64,000 nt of DNA from Promerops cafer (Eukaryota > Chordata > Aves > Passeriformes > Nectariniidae): assembly GCA_013398275.1 (NCBI GenBank), contig VZSE01012460.1:65828-129827 (forward strand), read 5' to 3'. How positions within the stretch are numbered: the first letter of the stretch is position 1; each line of letters begins with the position of its first letter. Below the pieces are notes generated by a model, which was not told where the DNA came from, ran no database searches, and was given only the letters and a program-made list of their open reading frames with translations. Below are positions 1 to 12,060 of this stretch, piece after piece. A program made the translations under genes and the position numbers.

Positions 1-81
1 TCCTTTTACTTTCACCTGAGAACCAAGCTGACTGTCCAGTCCCAACCTCCTCCCAAGCTTGCAGCCCAAAACAGCACTTAC

Positions 82-2360
82 AAGGTAAGATGCCTTTCTA
101 CTGTAGTCATCGCCAACACAGATCATAGACTGATGCTGGTAGTTACAGAATTGCTGCTGACATGTGTCCTCATTTTGCACCTTCAGTTCCACCTCCCTCA
201 GCACGTTAGTCCTGTGCCCTATCACAGATGTCCAGCCCCAGCCAGACACCCTGCATTCAGCTCCTGCCCTCACACGTTCATTGCTCCTGGCAACGGAGAG
301 AACTTGCACATCCTTATTGATCCTGGCCTTTGGCTTCAGCTGTCAGGCAGAGAGAACACGGGTTAGGGCCAGTGAAGGATTAGGAACAAGCTCGGGGGTT
401 CAGGGGAGAGCCCTCAGGCAGGAAGGATGTGTTGGGCCATACCTTCAGCAGCACGATGTCATTTTTGAAGCCAGCACGGGAATAGTTGGGATGGGTGACC
501 CAGTGTCTGACACGGAACCTCTGCTGGGTCGGTTCTTGGTCACTCACGTTGTGGGCTCCCAGGATCACAGTGATCCTCACTGTCCTGCCAGGAAAAACCA
601 GCACCTTCCTGCTTTGGCCACAGGAACACAGCCCCCAGTGCAGGTGGTTGGAGGGATAAACCTCCCCAGAGAGCAGCTCTCAGCAAGTTGTCCTCTGTAA
701 CCTGGGTTCCTTCCACAGCCCAGCTGAGGATCCCTCACCCCACAACAACACTACAGGATCCTGCTGATGGAGGTCTCTTGACGATGATTGTGAGTCACGG
801 GGTGGTGTAAGGGACGGTCCGAGGTTCCCTATCTGTGCCTCCCAACCCTCGTCAAGGACAGAGACTGAAAAGATCCAGGACTGAGTCTGAGGCCCCAGTA
901 CTCGACACAGGAGCTCCTGGCCAGGCTGAGGTGGGATGTCTGCCAAGTGTTGCCTGCAGGTGTGTTCATTGGACCAGTGCATTTCCATGGGAACCCGTGG
1001 AAGGAGCAATGGACAAGTCACGGTGGACTGGCTGTGCTTGGAGCTGTGCTTGGACTGGCTGTGCTCCCTGCTGGACTGGCCTGTCCTGTTCTGTTCCTGC
1101 AATGGCAATGGGCTGCACATCAATCTCCCCCACCTTTGGCCACCTGCCTGTCACTTTGAAGAAGGACTATAAAAGTGACTCTTTAAGGTAACCTGCTTTG
1201 AGATCTCCCCACAGAAAGCAGACGCGTCTTCGGAGCGGCTGGTCCCAAGGATGGACTCTGTCTCTTGCGTGGTAGCCATTTCCCACCCTATCCATCATCT
1301 TCTATCCTTTGCTCCTTTCCCCCTCTCTCCTTCTGTCGCAATACCGTGGTTTGGGCGCCAAAAAATAAAAAGGTGCATTTTTTGTTGTTTTAAACCGGAG
1401 TTCCCCCTGCTGTGTTGTTTTTTGCACTCTGAGATCGGGTAACGAACCATCCCGACTCCCGCTCGTGCGAGCGGATGGTGACAAAAGGGAAGCAGGGAAG
1501 GGGAGACACTGGACCCTCTTCTCCAGCTCTGAGCCATGGCAGGAACCATGACCCTGGAGACCACTGTGGGCATTCCTGCCCCTAGGACACTCAGCCCTGG
1601 CAGACAGCTCCTGATAGCTCAGCTGCAGAGATCCCTGCTCTGCCTGAAGAGACACGGGGTGCTGTTTCAGCCCAGACCAGGGCTGAGACCCTTCAGGACT
1701 ATGTGAGACTGGAAAAAATCACCTTTACGAGAAAGAGCCTTACCCTTCTTTATCCACACAGTGAGCTGCTGAGAGCACAGCATCTGGGCGAATCAGGAAC
1801 CCTCCACAGTAATTTCTTTGTGAGCCAATTTGAATTTTTAAATAAGCCATGTAGGGTCTGGAGTGGGGCTTAACTTCCCATCCACCAATGATCCTTCCTG
1901 GAAGAGAGATGGGAAATGTTAATATGACATTTGCTGCTGTTTCCTGTCGAGTTTGGGGCTGTATGAAGGGAAAGGGTCATCCTCTACTGTCATGTGCCAG
2001 TGGTACCAACAACTCCCCGTCCTGTCCAAAGCGTTGCTGGTGCACAGTGGAGAGAAAGACAAGCAGCACGGTCTGGGCTCTGACCAGCCCTGGCTCTGGA
2101 TGACTAAAATGCCATCAAGGGACCCAGCTCTGTAATGCCTCGCTGGCTTCAGGCACGCTCTGAGCTGGGAGATAAGAGAGAGGAAAGCAGGAGAATAGAG
2201 ATAGGAGAGAAGGTGGGGCAGGAACCCTGCCTGAGATTGACTACTCAGTGTCCATCCGTGCCCTCGCATGCTCTTGTCCAAGTCCCACCTCTGTGTACTC
2301 ACCAGCCCCAGCCCAGGGCAGAAGGCCAAAAGCACTTGTGAGCAGAAGGAGAAGCAGCAT
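82..2360 (-). CDS. Chymase/cathepsin G/granzyme B-type serine protease, last exon off the left edge
   Basis: Four exons read on the minus strand: 2360-2303 (19-residue hydrophobic signal peptide, start MLLLLLLTSAFG), 1897-1744, 584-443 and 339-82. All junctions are GT-AG and phases match. Exon 2 gives the mature N-terminus IIGG after a Gly-Arg propeptide and the catalytic His in SAAHC. Exon 3 carries LGAHNVSDQEP and the catalytic Asp in NDIVLLK. Exon 4 carries SGWG and ends in KASYL. The GDSGG serine exon would lie left of position 1. By family numbering, residue 189 is Ala and residue 191 is Tyr rather than Cys. Loss of the 191-220 disulfide is typical of the chymase-locus group (cathepsin G, chymase, granzymes B/H) and unlike granzyme A or K. 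Such enzymes are stored in granules of leukocytes or mast cells. SDR39U1, a neighbour of the human chymase locus, lies 20 kb away. The subtype cannot be set because residue 226 is not visible. Confidence 0.9.
1010..1085 (+). repeat. Short imperfect minisatellite (GGACTGGCTGTGCTTGGA-like units)
   Basis: The phrase GGACTGGCTGTGCT recurs with variants about three times in protease intron 2. It is degenerate and short. Confidence 0.4.
1130..1490 (+). mobile_element. Solo LTR-like segment inside protease intron 2 (antisense to the gene)
   Basis: A TATAAAA box at 1168 is followed about 195 bases later by AATAAA at 1364, then a T-rich stretch and a segment ending near GGTGACA around 1480. This is the U3-R-U5 order of a retroviral LTR on the plus strand. 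It lies wholly in the intron between protease exons 2 and 3. The 5' edge is uncertain and may extend toward 700. No internal viral genes are seen. The family assignment (ERVK-like) is a guess. Confidence 0.5.
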
Positions 2361-2439
2361 CTCCTGCCACTGTCCTGGTGAGCCAAAGCAGGAGAGGAGC
2401 CTTGCTGTGGCCAGGCAGGAGACAGGTACAGAGCAGCAA

Positions 2440-2456
2440 CCTCTATAAATGTCATG
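2440..2456 (-). promoter_or_regulatory. Possible TATA-like element of the protease gene
   Basis: The minus strand reads ATTTATAGAGG here, about 85 bases upstream of the protease ATG. That spacing would allow a 5' leader of roughly 60 bases. The match to TATAAA is imperfect and nothing else supports it. Confidence 0.25.
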
Positions 2457-3100
2457 TGGAGCTGAGACAGGAAACCTCAGCTGTGTCATGGGCTGTTCTT
2501 ACAAGCCCCGGCTGTGGCTTGGAGAGGGGCTCATGACACATTCTCTGCATTTTTGTCACAATCTTCTCAAAAAGCTGGAGAGATCTGGGCTTGTTCAGAG
2601 CACCCACGGTGCACAGGGAGAGGAATGGGGTATCTGTGGAGTGCATATCCCATCAGAGACCTTTGGAAGAGCCCCCTGGGACCCTGCATGTGGGCTGGTT
2701 CCATCTGGATCATTTTTCTTTTTGTTTTTTGTTTCCCCCCATCCTCTGATAGGAATGGGGAGAGCTGGCCAGGACCAGGCAAAGATCTTGGTTCTTATCA
2801 GAGGGGCTGACTGCCATCAGAGAAACTTCATTTTTCCTCTCACTTCAATCTCCTATTTGTTATTTATCCCTTCACCTTTGATGCAAATTTGGTCCTCATT
2901 CTCTGGTTCTCTTATCAGTCTTTTCCCAGAGCAGGTGTCTCTGACCACATCAGGGGGTGATGCTGCTCAGAGCTCTGCTTAGGTTGGTCCTAGGTACAGA
3001 TTTAATTTGTGCAACTCAAATCAAATCTGATTTGTGTTTGATTGGATCTTTTTTCCTACTGTAATTGATAGGAAATGACCAGCATTTATATTGATTTGGG

Positions 3101-3154
3101 AGGAAGGAAGGAAGGAAGGAAGGAAGGAAGGAAGGAAGGAAGGAAGGAAGGAAG
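3101..3154 (+). repeat. (GGAA)n microsatellite
   Basis: About 13 uninterrupted copies of GGAA. Confidence 0.95.
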
Positions 3155-5821
3155 CACAGCTGACAATGAGTCACTTAAGACTGAAGAATGAAATGTGAGT
3201 GGCTGGAATTGAATGAAAACTCTCCTGCCAGAGACAGCACTACCCCTAAAGGCAGCCAGTCCAATTAAACACAGGCAGCAGCAACCTCAGACTAATTCTG
3301 TTATCTCTGTTATCTGCTAATCCCTTGGTGTCTCCAGCTGCTGCTCAGACCTGTCAGGTCAGCAGCGGGTGAGGATGCAGAGCTCACAGCCTTAGGCACG
3401 TGAGACATGAGATGCCCGTGTCTGAGGAAGTCCCAGGTGCCACTCTGCAGGCAGAGGAGGGAAGGCTGCCATCCAGAGCAGCATCGCAGTGCTGGTGTAA
3501 GGATGTTGTTTGCTGCATCCCCTTGCCCACAGAGGGAGCACAGCTCTGAACAACCGTCCCTGCCGGTTCTGAAATCAGATTAAATCAATCCCACCTCTAG
3601 GGGATTTAGGAATTTCAAGAGACTCTACTTAAGGCAGGTGCCAGAGGCAGCTCAGCTGTTCCCTTCATGGGCAAAAAATAGAGCTGCACTGAGGTCTCTA
3701 ACTTTTCAGCTGCGGCCAATTCAACTGAGTTGAAACAAATCTAACAAATTCCTTTTCTTCCTTTCTGTGAGACAAGTCTTTGGCTGGCTTTCTATGGTAA
3801 ATGCCCTGTGTTAATGTCAACGGATCATTCCAGCTGTGGCAGAAGAGCATCTGCATTTAAAATAAAATTTTTAATCTGCAGTGTAAGCTGACAGTAGGAA
3901 TCATCAGCCCAACACCATTCCTAGTGTAAGAAAATAAGGGAAATACTTCTATCAAAATTGGAATGACCCAATTTGGAGGCACTGGATGGAGGTAGGACAC
4001 TTTGCTTCAAAATGTCTATTGTGAATCTATAAAGAAAATCCAAGGAAGAATTACTTAAGGGGCCTCAGAGACACCACACACAAATCACATTAATTGAGGG
4101 TTGTTTCTGAGGTGTTCTGAATTAGGGAATAAAAGAGGAACTGTCAGTAAAACAGTGGCTGCTGTGAGCGTTGTTGACTTTAGTAAAGAGCTAATGATCA
4201 CAGCAATAGTCCACAGCTTTCATATGGGCTTGGAGAGCACAGTTAGGTCATTTCCACTTCAGCTACGTGGATCTAACAAGAAAACCAGTGTGAATGTGTG
4301 TGCTCTTAGAGACTGCAGGGAGTTTTTCATGTCATTCTCTGTCTTTCATGCATAGGCTACATTGAGATACCACTCAAAAAAGTGTCCTTTCATTCGTGTG
4401 TTAATGGAAACAGTCAAACCCAGAAAGATCCCTCTTAAATACACCAGACCATCAAATGTCTGAGAATATTGGGAGTTTTTTTATTGTGCTTGTGTGTTAA
4501 AGTAGTCTGTGGCTCCAGGATGCACAGCTTGCACCTTAGTGTTCATGTCATAAAACCCAGGCAGATGATGTCCTGTATGAGTTACAGCCTGAAGAGAAAT
4601 CAGATGGAGTTGGCCCGAGGGGTGACTGGCCATGGCAGAGCTGTGTGCCTGCCCTGGCTTTGAGGCTGTGTCCTTCTCTGTATGCCAGCTCTGTTGACGT
4701 GGTCCTTGTGTGTACAGAGATAAAGGTGCTTCCCCCCCGTCCCCGTTCAGGGATACATTTCTGATGCCAAAATGCATTTTGTACCTTGAGATTTGCTAGT
4801 GTAGGGCAGTGGCTGGTGAATTAACACACATTAACAGCATTAACAGAATTAACAGCACAGAATTAACCACCCCTTTCTCCTCTCTGGCAGGCTGATCTCT
4901 TCTCTCTTTCAGTGCCTCAGTTTCTCATCCTGGGCAGTGAGAAAACACAGAGGTGGTCCAGCACTGTGTGAACATCCCACACACAGCAACACTCCTCATG
5001 TGAGTCATGAACGGATGGTCCTGAGCTTCACCCTCTGCACTTCCCCATCATTCTCTAGGGGTACCTCTGCTTTGAGTTATTCTTTCTCCTTTGCCTGTCT
5101 ACAGACAGAATTTTTTGTTTGGTTTACTTTGGTGCTGCTTTCTTTGGTCTGTGGGTGCTTTGGTGGACAGGAGTTGGCTTCGGTCTTCCCTTCACAGCTT
5201 CTGCTGGCTCCAGCTGGGAGTGCTTTCCCACAGCTGGGCTCTTGGAAGTGTTTCTGTCCCACTGACAGGTGGGGATTGATGTGAATATCAGCCAAAGCCT
5301 CCCGCAGCCTGAGCTTCCCTGGCTTTCATCTGAACTTGAGTTGCTCTAAATATAACTTCAGATGTCTTGGAGGAAGGCAGCCACTCAGTAGGAAAAACAG
5401 TGCAAGGAGCAACGGCCACTGCTCCCTAAGGTAACAAAAGGGCTTTTCTTGGTCTGTGGGTGTCTCAGCTGCCATCTGGGCATTCCCCTCATGGCAGGAA
5501 GCGCCTGTGGGACCAGCTGGGGGCACAGGGCTGACATCTGGGGGGAGGCACATCCTCAGCAGTTAACCCCGCAGCCGTGGTGGAGCCACCCCCTAATGCC
5601 AGCTCCTCTTAGTGGAAGGCTTGGTGACTGTCTCAGCAATGCCACTGGCAGGGCACTGACACCACGCACTTCCAGCCGTTGCCTTCTCAATGTGTTCTGC
5701 CCAGCCCGCCCTAGAGTTACACATTTGCTCCAGCAGCTCTCCAGGCATTCCCAAGAGACTCCTGGCTTGAGTAATGGGCTGAGGAGCTGTGATCCTGGTT
5801 CAGAGACCACGGCTCTGACAG

Positions 5822-5840
5822 TCTGTCTGATTCCTCCCAG
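5822..5840 (+). promoter_or_regulatory. Splice acceptor directly before the OR start codon
   Basis: The tract CTGTCTGATTCCTCCCAG ends immediately before the ATG at 5841. It fits a 3' splice site joining an upstream noncoding exon, which I could not locate, to the coding exon. Confidence 0.6.
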
Positions 5841-6791
5841 ATGGAGCCAGCAGAGGAACAAGAAGCAGCAAACCACACCCTGCTGACTGAATTTGTCCTC
5901 TCTGGATTGTCCAGCCACCCAGAACTTCAGCACTTGCTGTTCTTCACAATCTGCTTCGTTTACAGCATGGCTCTCATCGGGAACCTTCTCATCTGCCTGG
6001 TCACAGTGCACCCCACCCTCCACACGCCCATGTACTTCTTCCTCCGCGTCCTCTCCTTCCTGGATATTTCCACAGCATCTGTCGTCGCCCCCAAGATGCT
6101 GGTAAACCTCCTGTCAGAGGACAGGAGCATCTCCTACCTGGGCTGTGTCACACAGCTCTACTGTGTGGTGTTCTTAGCGGCCACTGAGTGGTACCTGTTG
6201 GCAGCCATGGCCTACGACCGCTACGTGGCCGTGTGCCACCCGCTGAGATACGCTGCCATCGTGGACACCAGGGCCTGCCTCTCCCTGCTGCTGCTCTCCT
6301 GCTGCAGTGGCACAGTTGTGTCGGTGATGCAGACAGCCTGGGTGTTCACCCTGTCCCTGTGTGGGCCCAGGAGGATCAACTACTTCTTCTGTGACATCCC
6401 CCCGCTGGTCCTGCTCTCCTGCACGGACACCTCGCGCTACGAGAGGCAGCTCATCTCAGCCACCGTGCTCGTCATCTTCGCGCCCTTCTGCCTCATCCTG
6501 CTGTCCTACGCCTGCATCATCTCCAGCATCCTGAGGATTTCCTCAGCACAGAGCAGACACAGGACCTTCTCCACCTGCTCCTCACACCTTACTGTCGTGA
6601 CGTTGTACTGTGCCAGTGGGACTTTGATTTACTTACAGCCAAAATCCAGTGACTCGCAAGACACCAAGAAAATCCTCGCTCTCATATACACAATTGTAAT
6701 TCCCACATTAAACCCCCTGATTTACAGCCTGAGGAATAAAGAAGTGAAAGAAGTACTAATCAGAGTGATGGCTGTGTTGATGAAGAAATAA
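5841..6791 (+). CDS. Class II olfactory receptor, intact, 316 aa
   Basis: A seven-transmembrane odorant GPCR of olfactory sensory neurons, coded in one exon. Visible marks are an N-glycosylation site at N11 (NHT), IGNLL in TM1, LHTPMYFFL before TM2, MAYDRYVAVCHPLRY at the end of TM3, FFCDIPPLVLLSC in the second extracellular loop, RHRTFSTCSSHL at TM6 and NPLIYSLRNKEV at TM7. The length is normal for the family. The start is well supported: a pyrimidine-rich tract and CAG acceptor (5830-5840) abut the ATG, as expected where a 5' noncoding exon is spliced to the coding exon. It is the only plus-strand OR in the window. The subfamily is not certain; it looks closest to the OR5/8/9/10 groups. An AATAAA (6787-6792) overlaps the stop codon. 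Confidence 0.95.
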   Translation: MEPAEEQEAANHTLLTEFVLSGLSSHPELQHLLFFTICFVYSMALIGNLLICLVTVHPTLHTPMYFFLRVLSFLDISTASVVAPKMLVNLLSEDRSISYLGCVTQLYCVVFLAATEWYLLAAMAYDRYVAVCHPLRYAAIVDTRACLSLLLLSCCSGTVVSVMQTAWVFTLSLCGPRRINYFFCDIPPLVLLSCTDTSRYERQLISATVLVIFAPFCLILLSYACIISSILRISSAQSRHRTFSTCSSHLTVVTLYCASGTLIYLQPKSSDSQDTKKILALIYTIVIPTLNPLIYSLRNKEVKEVLIRVMAVLMKK

Positions 6792-9096
6792 AGATTCTCT
6801 TGTCCATGAATGTGTGGATTAAAAACCTTATTTCCATTTTTGGTGAGTTCTAATGGTTTACTGGCTCAGTGCAAACTGCAGGCACAAAGATCTGTTTCAC
6901 ACTTGAAAATATTTTGTCTTTATTCTTTGCTTCAGAAGCAAATTATTTAGAATTTCTACCTGCATTTCTTCCTTAGGAGTACAATATATATCCCAGACAT
7001 TTCTTCTAAAACAGAGCACATCCCATGTCTAATTCAGGTATCCAGGCTGGAGCTCCTCACTTCCATTGCAGGAGTTCACCTCACCTTCTCACTGAAGAAA
7101 TACTCTTTTATGGTGAACTTTCCAGGCTAAGCAGACACTAGTTGATAAGGGCTACGTGTTTTGCTTTGCCTTTTTTTTGCCTTGTTAAATGTTTTTCATT
7201 CCTTCCAGCAGAAAAGAGGTCCACCGAATGAAAGTGATAAGAAAATTAGTTCACATCTTTCAGAGCCTTGTGTTTTTCATTTAAGGTGTAGGGGAAGTAA
7301 AGGAAAGGAAGATTAACTAATGGTCATTCCTTATTTCCAGCAAGGACTCAGCATTTCATACAGTGCAGTGCCCACACCCTCCAAGCACTGTGGAGTCTGT
7401 CATGGGATAAGAGCATTCTGCAAGTCTCAGCTGGAGAAATTCATCCAGGCACGGAAAGAAGAGTTTCCAGAGGATTAGCTGATATCTGCAAGGGCACACA
7501 GAGAAAAGAGCTGCTACAACCTAGGAGTATTTATTTGGGAGGGTTTTGAAGTTTATTCTGGATAGAACAGGTGCTCTGGCATGGCCAGAGCCTGCAACAT
7601 TCAAACTGTACTTTCCATACTGAGGTCAAGCAAAAGAAATCTTCATTACCAGTGTGGCCATACTGAGCTCTGAGGTCTCCCTGTCTCTGTTCCATCTGAG
7701 TTTCCTGGCCATAAAGGCAGTAAGGGGCAGTAAAACTGAGTAGAATGTTCCTTTTTTTTGGTTTAGTTTGCTTGTAAAAGAGGAAGGCAATGTAAGGCAT
7801 CTCAGGATGAAGTCATTGCCTGACTTCAGAAACTTCACAACAACGAGTTAATGACAGAGTGGTTAATTGCATTTGGCAATGTTGTTTGCTTAGACTCCTC
7901 TGGGGAACTTCACTTGTCTCTGTATTGTTGAAACCCTTTTTTTTCATTATTAGAACTCTGAAGAAAGAGTTAATGCAACTTCATTTACATTTCTACAGAC
8001 TTTGCTTGTGGGAGCTGATCTACTTTTACCTCTGTAAAAACAGATTTTTTTTTCTTGTTTTATTATTTGAAAAGATAATACTGAAAAAAGCATTTCTTAA
8101 AATAAAAGTTTAATTACTCTTGTATAATAACAGTTGTGTCAATCACTTTAAGGGACATTGCATTCCAAATGGTTAAAGCTTTTCATTTGTCTCTTTTAAA
8201 GATGTTTCAGACTCTGGTCCAAGGAGAAAGAGACGTCCAGAATCATTCATCCATTTGGAATAAACCTTTTCTATACCTGCTGCAGTGCCCTCCCACCAAA
8301 CACTATCAGCAACTTTCTGGTTTTCCTGAATTCATCTCTTCTCTTTCCAAATGCCACATGTGCTTGAAGGATACCCCAAAGAAAAACTGATGTGGTAGGA
8401 AACAAGACAGGTCTTTAGCTGGTGTAGATCAGAATTTCACCTCTAGCAGGGAACACTGATTTTTCGTCTCAGTTTTGCTAGAGCTGGGCTCACTTACACC
8501 ATCCTGTCTCCTCTATAAAAAAGGGAAGTTCTGGTTAAATTATGCCATTCAAAAGTGAATGACAGCTTCACAAATAGACCAGGGCAGAAGTTTGTGCCTG
8601 GATTCATCTCCCCGACCCCAATACATGAACTATTGATTCTAGCATTTTTATGGAAGAATGCATTTTTAAAAATTATATATTTTAACATTTTAATTTCTTT
8701 CTATTAATTATTTCCAGAAGTCTGTGTGAAACGGTATTTAATAACCAATTAATTCACTTTTTCTGGCAAAAATTGGTACTGATTTAAATGTCTGTCTTGA
8801 TATGGGCTGCTGAGCTCTTGAGATGCTGCCAGAGTTTATGGTTCTGTCAAATCACCTCCTGTCATGGGTGCACTTGATCTCCTTAAGGAAGCTCCAAGAA
8901 AACAGCTAAATTAGTCATTAGTCATGTGTTGCTGGTGCAGTACTTGATTCTTCACTCTAGAACCACACAGTGAAGTTTTAGCATTGTTGGAATGTGCTGT
9001 TTCTTTAATTCAGCTTATGACATTAAAGGTCAGTGTTGAGTTTAATTTTTTATTAGCATTACAAGGGGGTTATTAATATACATGTAACTATGTAGT
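6792..9096. other. AT-rich intergenic DNA, nothing recognised
   Basis: The sequence is AT-rich with several homopolymer T runs. No coding homology, RNA gene or repeat family was recognised. Confidence 0.5.
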
Positions 9097-9420
<324 letters not shown>

Positions 9421-10239
9421 GTTTTCTTTATTGAATTATTAAATTAATATTAAAAGTGATCTGGAGAATTCTAGATGAAGGCTTCTAGAGGTCACATGGT
9501 TCAAGAATAATATAAGTAACAAGAAATAATAAATACAATAAACAATTACAATTAAATCCATGCAACCCCTTCCCCAGTCTCTGGCACATGACCCTCACCT
9601 TCTTTCAGCAGCAGCTCAGATCAGAGGAGTTTGGTGCAGCCTCTGCAGTGCTGACATTTGGGCAGGCAGATGGGTAAGGATTCACAGTTAGCTGAGAAAT
9701 GAAATATCACTCAGTTTATACACACAGCCAGCACAATGAGCCCTTCAGCTCTCCATGGAAGGAAGGAAGAATGGAGAAAATAAAGAATGTAGAGAAATGT
9801 TTTGATTTCAAGACATAACATGAAATTTTGACCTTTCACAAAGCATCAAAAAGTGACATGAGGTTTTTCCTCTTGTTTGCTTTTATTACTTTCTTTTCTC
9901 TTTTTTTCCTTTTATTATTTTGAATTCTATTTCCTCTTACCAGTTTCTCTTCCCATCAGCTGTTTATATGTTTTGTGGGAGATTTTTGCTTTTACTGTCA
10001 AGAGGGATTTCATTTCTCACTTGTCTCCCTAAGGGAATTAAACAGCTCCAAACCTAAATAATCCTTACAGGTCAGAGAATTTTCTCCCATTAAAGCATTT
10101 TCAGAGTGCTTTTTTCTCTATCTCAACATTGCTGCTGAAGTTACTAATGCAGTAATGTGCAGATGCCATCGTGCTGATGCCAACTTGATTTTTGCCTTTT
10201 TACTTTTATATATTCTCTGTATTATTTGCACATATATTT

Positions 10240-10660
10240 TATCTCTGCAGCCTATTATTATGTTCTAGCTAGTTTTCCCAGTATTTTTCCCTGCCCTGAT
10301 AGGCAGAAAGACAAAATACATTCCAAGGCCCCTATCCTGTCTTGGTTCTCCCCAGGAACCAAGGCTGAGCCCAGCTCTTCAAGACATATTTTCATAAACA
10401 AAGTTTAGTTTACATCTGAGAGGGGGAGGATTCAGAGAAGGTTGAACTGGGGGAAATTGCATCACCTCTTGTGCTCCTAATTGGTGATTTTTGTCAAATA
10501 TGCTAATTTGCTAAACTTATAAAACTGTATTCACTCTGTGGGGGGGTGGGCATTTTGTGGGCATCGTCTGCCCCTGGAGGCCTCCAATAAAGACCAGCCT
10601 TTATATTCCCTCCTAGACTAATATTCTCCCCAAAGTGTGTTGGTTTATTTGCAGGTTCCG
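10240..10660 (+). mobile_element. Solo LTR-like element downstream of the OR4-like gene
   Basis: TATAAAA lies at 10518 and AATAAA at 10586, followed by a T-rich end near 10650. Wording around the TATA box (AATATGC, then CAAATTTG- or GCAAATGG-like sequence, then AAACTTATAAAA) matches the LTR-like element at 43790-44060, so both probably belong to one avian ERV LTR family. The edges are approximate. No viral genes are attached. Confidence 0.5.
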
Positions 10661-10999
10661 TGAGGCATCAGTGCTAATTTGGAGATGAAAGCACAGCGGA
10701 GTGCTAAGGAGAAGTGAGACATGCTGGAGTGGAAGGCTGAGCTGTGATTTCCACGGGAGAGAACGAGGGTGTGGGCAGGGCCCCGGGCAGGGTCCGTGCC
10801 CAGGGTGTCTCGTGGTGGTGTCTCTGCAGCTGATCTAGTGCAGACAACTTTTATTAGGCCCCAGGCATTCCACCACACTGCACACTGCATGTGACTGACC
10901 TTTCTAAACTGATGGGAGGCAAATATTGTCTCCATCTCCCATCTAGAAAGTTGCTCACTTGCTGAAGGAGCAGGAATATCAGTGATGAACACAGTTTTC

Positions 11000-11989
11000 T
11001 CAGGGGAACACCAGGTTTGATGTCTTTGGATCTACTGTCCGGTCTGGTTTCTGTATTCCTGCTGACAGAAATATTTTCCCCAGTGTTCTCCTGATGGCCT
11101 TTTTCATCTCAGTGTTTCTCAGTGTGTAGATCATTGGGTTTAGCATTGGAGTGACCACAGTGTACACAACAGAGGCCACCTTGTCCCTAGGGTGTTTCTT
11201 ATAAGGTTGGGCATAGGTGAGGATGCAGGGGATGAATATTAAGCTCACAACAGTTATCTGGGTTCCACAGGTGGACAGAGCTTTTCGCTTCCCTTCCGTG
11301 ATGCACGTCCTTATCTTAAGCAAGATGACAATGTAAGAAATAATCAAGATTACAAAAAGGGTGATGAGGATCACTCCACTATTCAACACCATCTGTAGTT
11401 CAGCCATGCGAGTGTCAGTGCAGGCCAGCTTGATGACTTGAGGGACGTCACAGTAGAAATTGTCCAGTACATTTGGGCCACAGAACGGCAGCTGGAGAAG
11501 AAAACCAGCTTGTGTAATAGAATGGAGAAATCCACCAAACCACGCAGCTGCCACCAATCCTGTGCAGGTGTTCCAGCTCATGATGGACAAGTAGCGCAGT
11601 GGCTCACAGATGGCCACATACCGATCAAATGTCATCCCTAGGAGCAGAAAGGACATTGCACCTGCAATGAAATGGAAGAAGAACATCTGGAGGAAGCACT
11701 CATTGAACGAGATCATTGTGTGCTGGGTGAGGAGGCCTGACAGCAGTTTGGGAGTGTTGACCGAGGAATCGCTGATGTCAAGGAAAGCGAGGTTGGCCAG
11801 GAGAAAGTACATGGGGGTGTGGAGCTGCTGATCCACAGCCACAGTGGCAATGATGGTGAAGTTCAGTAGCCAGGTGATTACATAGATGAGAAAGAAGATC
11901 ACATAGAGACAATGCTGCAGCTTGTGACTCTGTGTCAGGCCTAACAGGACGAATTCTGTCACAGTGGTGGTGGTGTTCTTTGATTCCAT
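11000..11989 (-). CDS. Olfactory receptor, OR4-like, 329 aa
   Basis: A single-exon seven-transmembrane odorant receptor. NNTT-type glycosylation near the N-terminus (N5), LHTPMYFLL, FDRYVAICEPLRY, LPFCGPNVLDNFYCDVPQVIKLACTDT (split here only for description), KRKALSTCGTQI and NPMIYTLRN can be read. The YCDVPQVIKLACTDT loop is typical of the OR4 family. Departures from consensus are LN instead of GN in TM1, MTFDRY for MAYDRY and STCGTQI for STCSSHL. The C-terminal tail is longer than usual (about 15 residues extra). A clean acceptor, CTTGTTTTGCAG, ends 10 bases before the ATG and supports the start. OR4 receptors are also present in the human 14q11 cluster. Confidence 0.95.
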   Translation of the reverse strand: MESKNTTTTVTEFVLLGLTQSHKLQHCLYVIFFLIYVITWLLNFTIIATVAVDQQLHTPMYFLLANLAFLDISDSSVNTPKLLSGLLTQHTMISFNECFLQMFFFHFIAGAMSFLLLGMTFDRYVAICEPLRYLSIMSWNTCTGLVAAAWFGGFLHSITQAGFLLQLPFCGPNVLDNFYCDVPQVIKLACTDTRMAELQMVLNSGVILITLFVILIISYIVILLKIRTCITEGKRKALSTCGTQITVVSLIFIPCILTYAQPYKKHPRDKVASVVYTVVTPMLNPMIYTLRNTEMKKAIRRTLGKIFLSAGIQKPDRTVDPKTSNLVFP

Positions 11990-11998
11990 TCTTTATCC

Positions 11999-12012
11999 CT
12001 GCAAAACAAGAG
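11999..12012 (-). promoter_or_regulatory. Splice acceptor upstream of the OR4-like start codon
   Basis: On the minus strand CTTGTTTTGCAG precedes GGATAAAGA and the ATG. This fits a 3' splice site for an unseen 5' noncoding exon. Confidence 0.55.
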
Positions 12013-12060
12013 CAATAAAGATCACTATAAATGTGTGTTGGACTGTAGAATTATTAAAAA

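Larger units (their letters stand above)
2461..5840. other. Intergenic, no gene recognised
   Basis: Apart from the GGAA microsatellite I see no coding homology, LTR or CR1 signature here. Open frames are short, have no recognisable domains and lack convincing splice contexts. The last part leads into the 5' side of the olfactory receptor at 5841. Confidence 0.5.
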
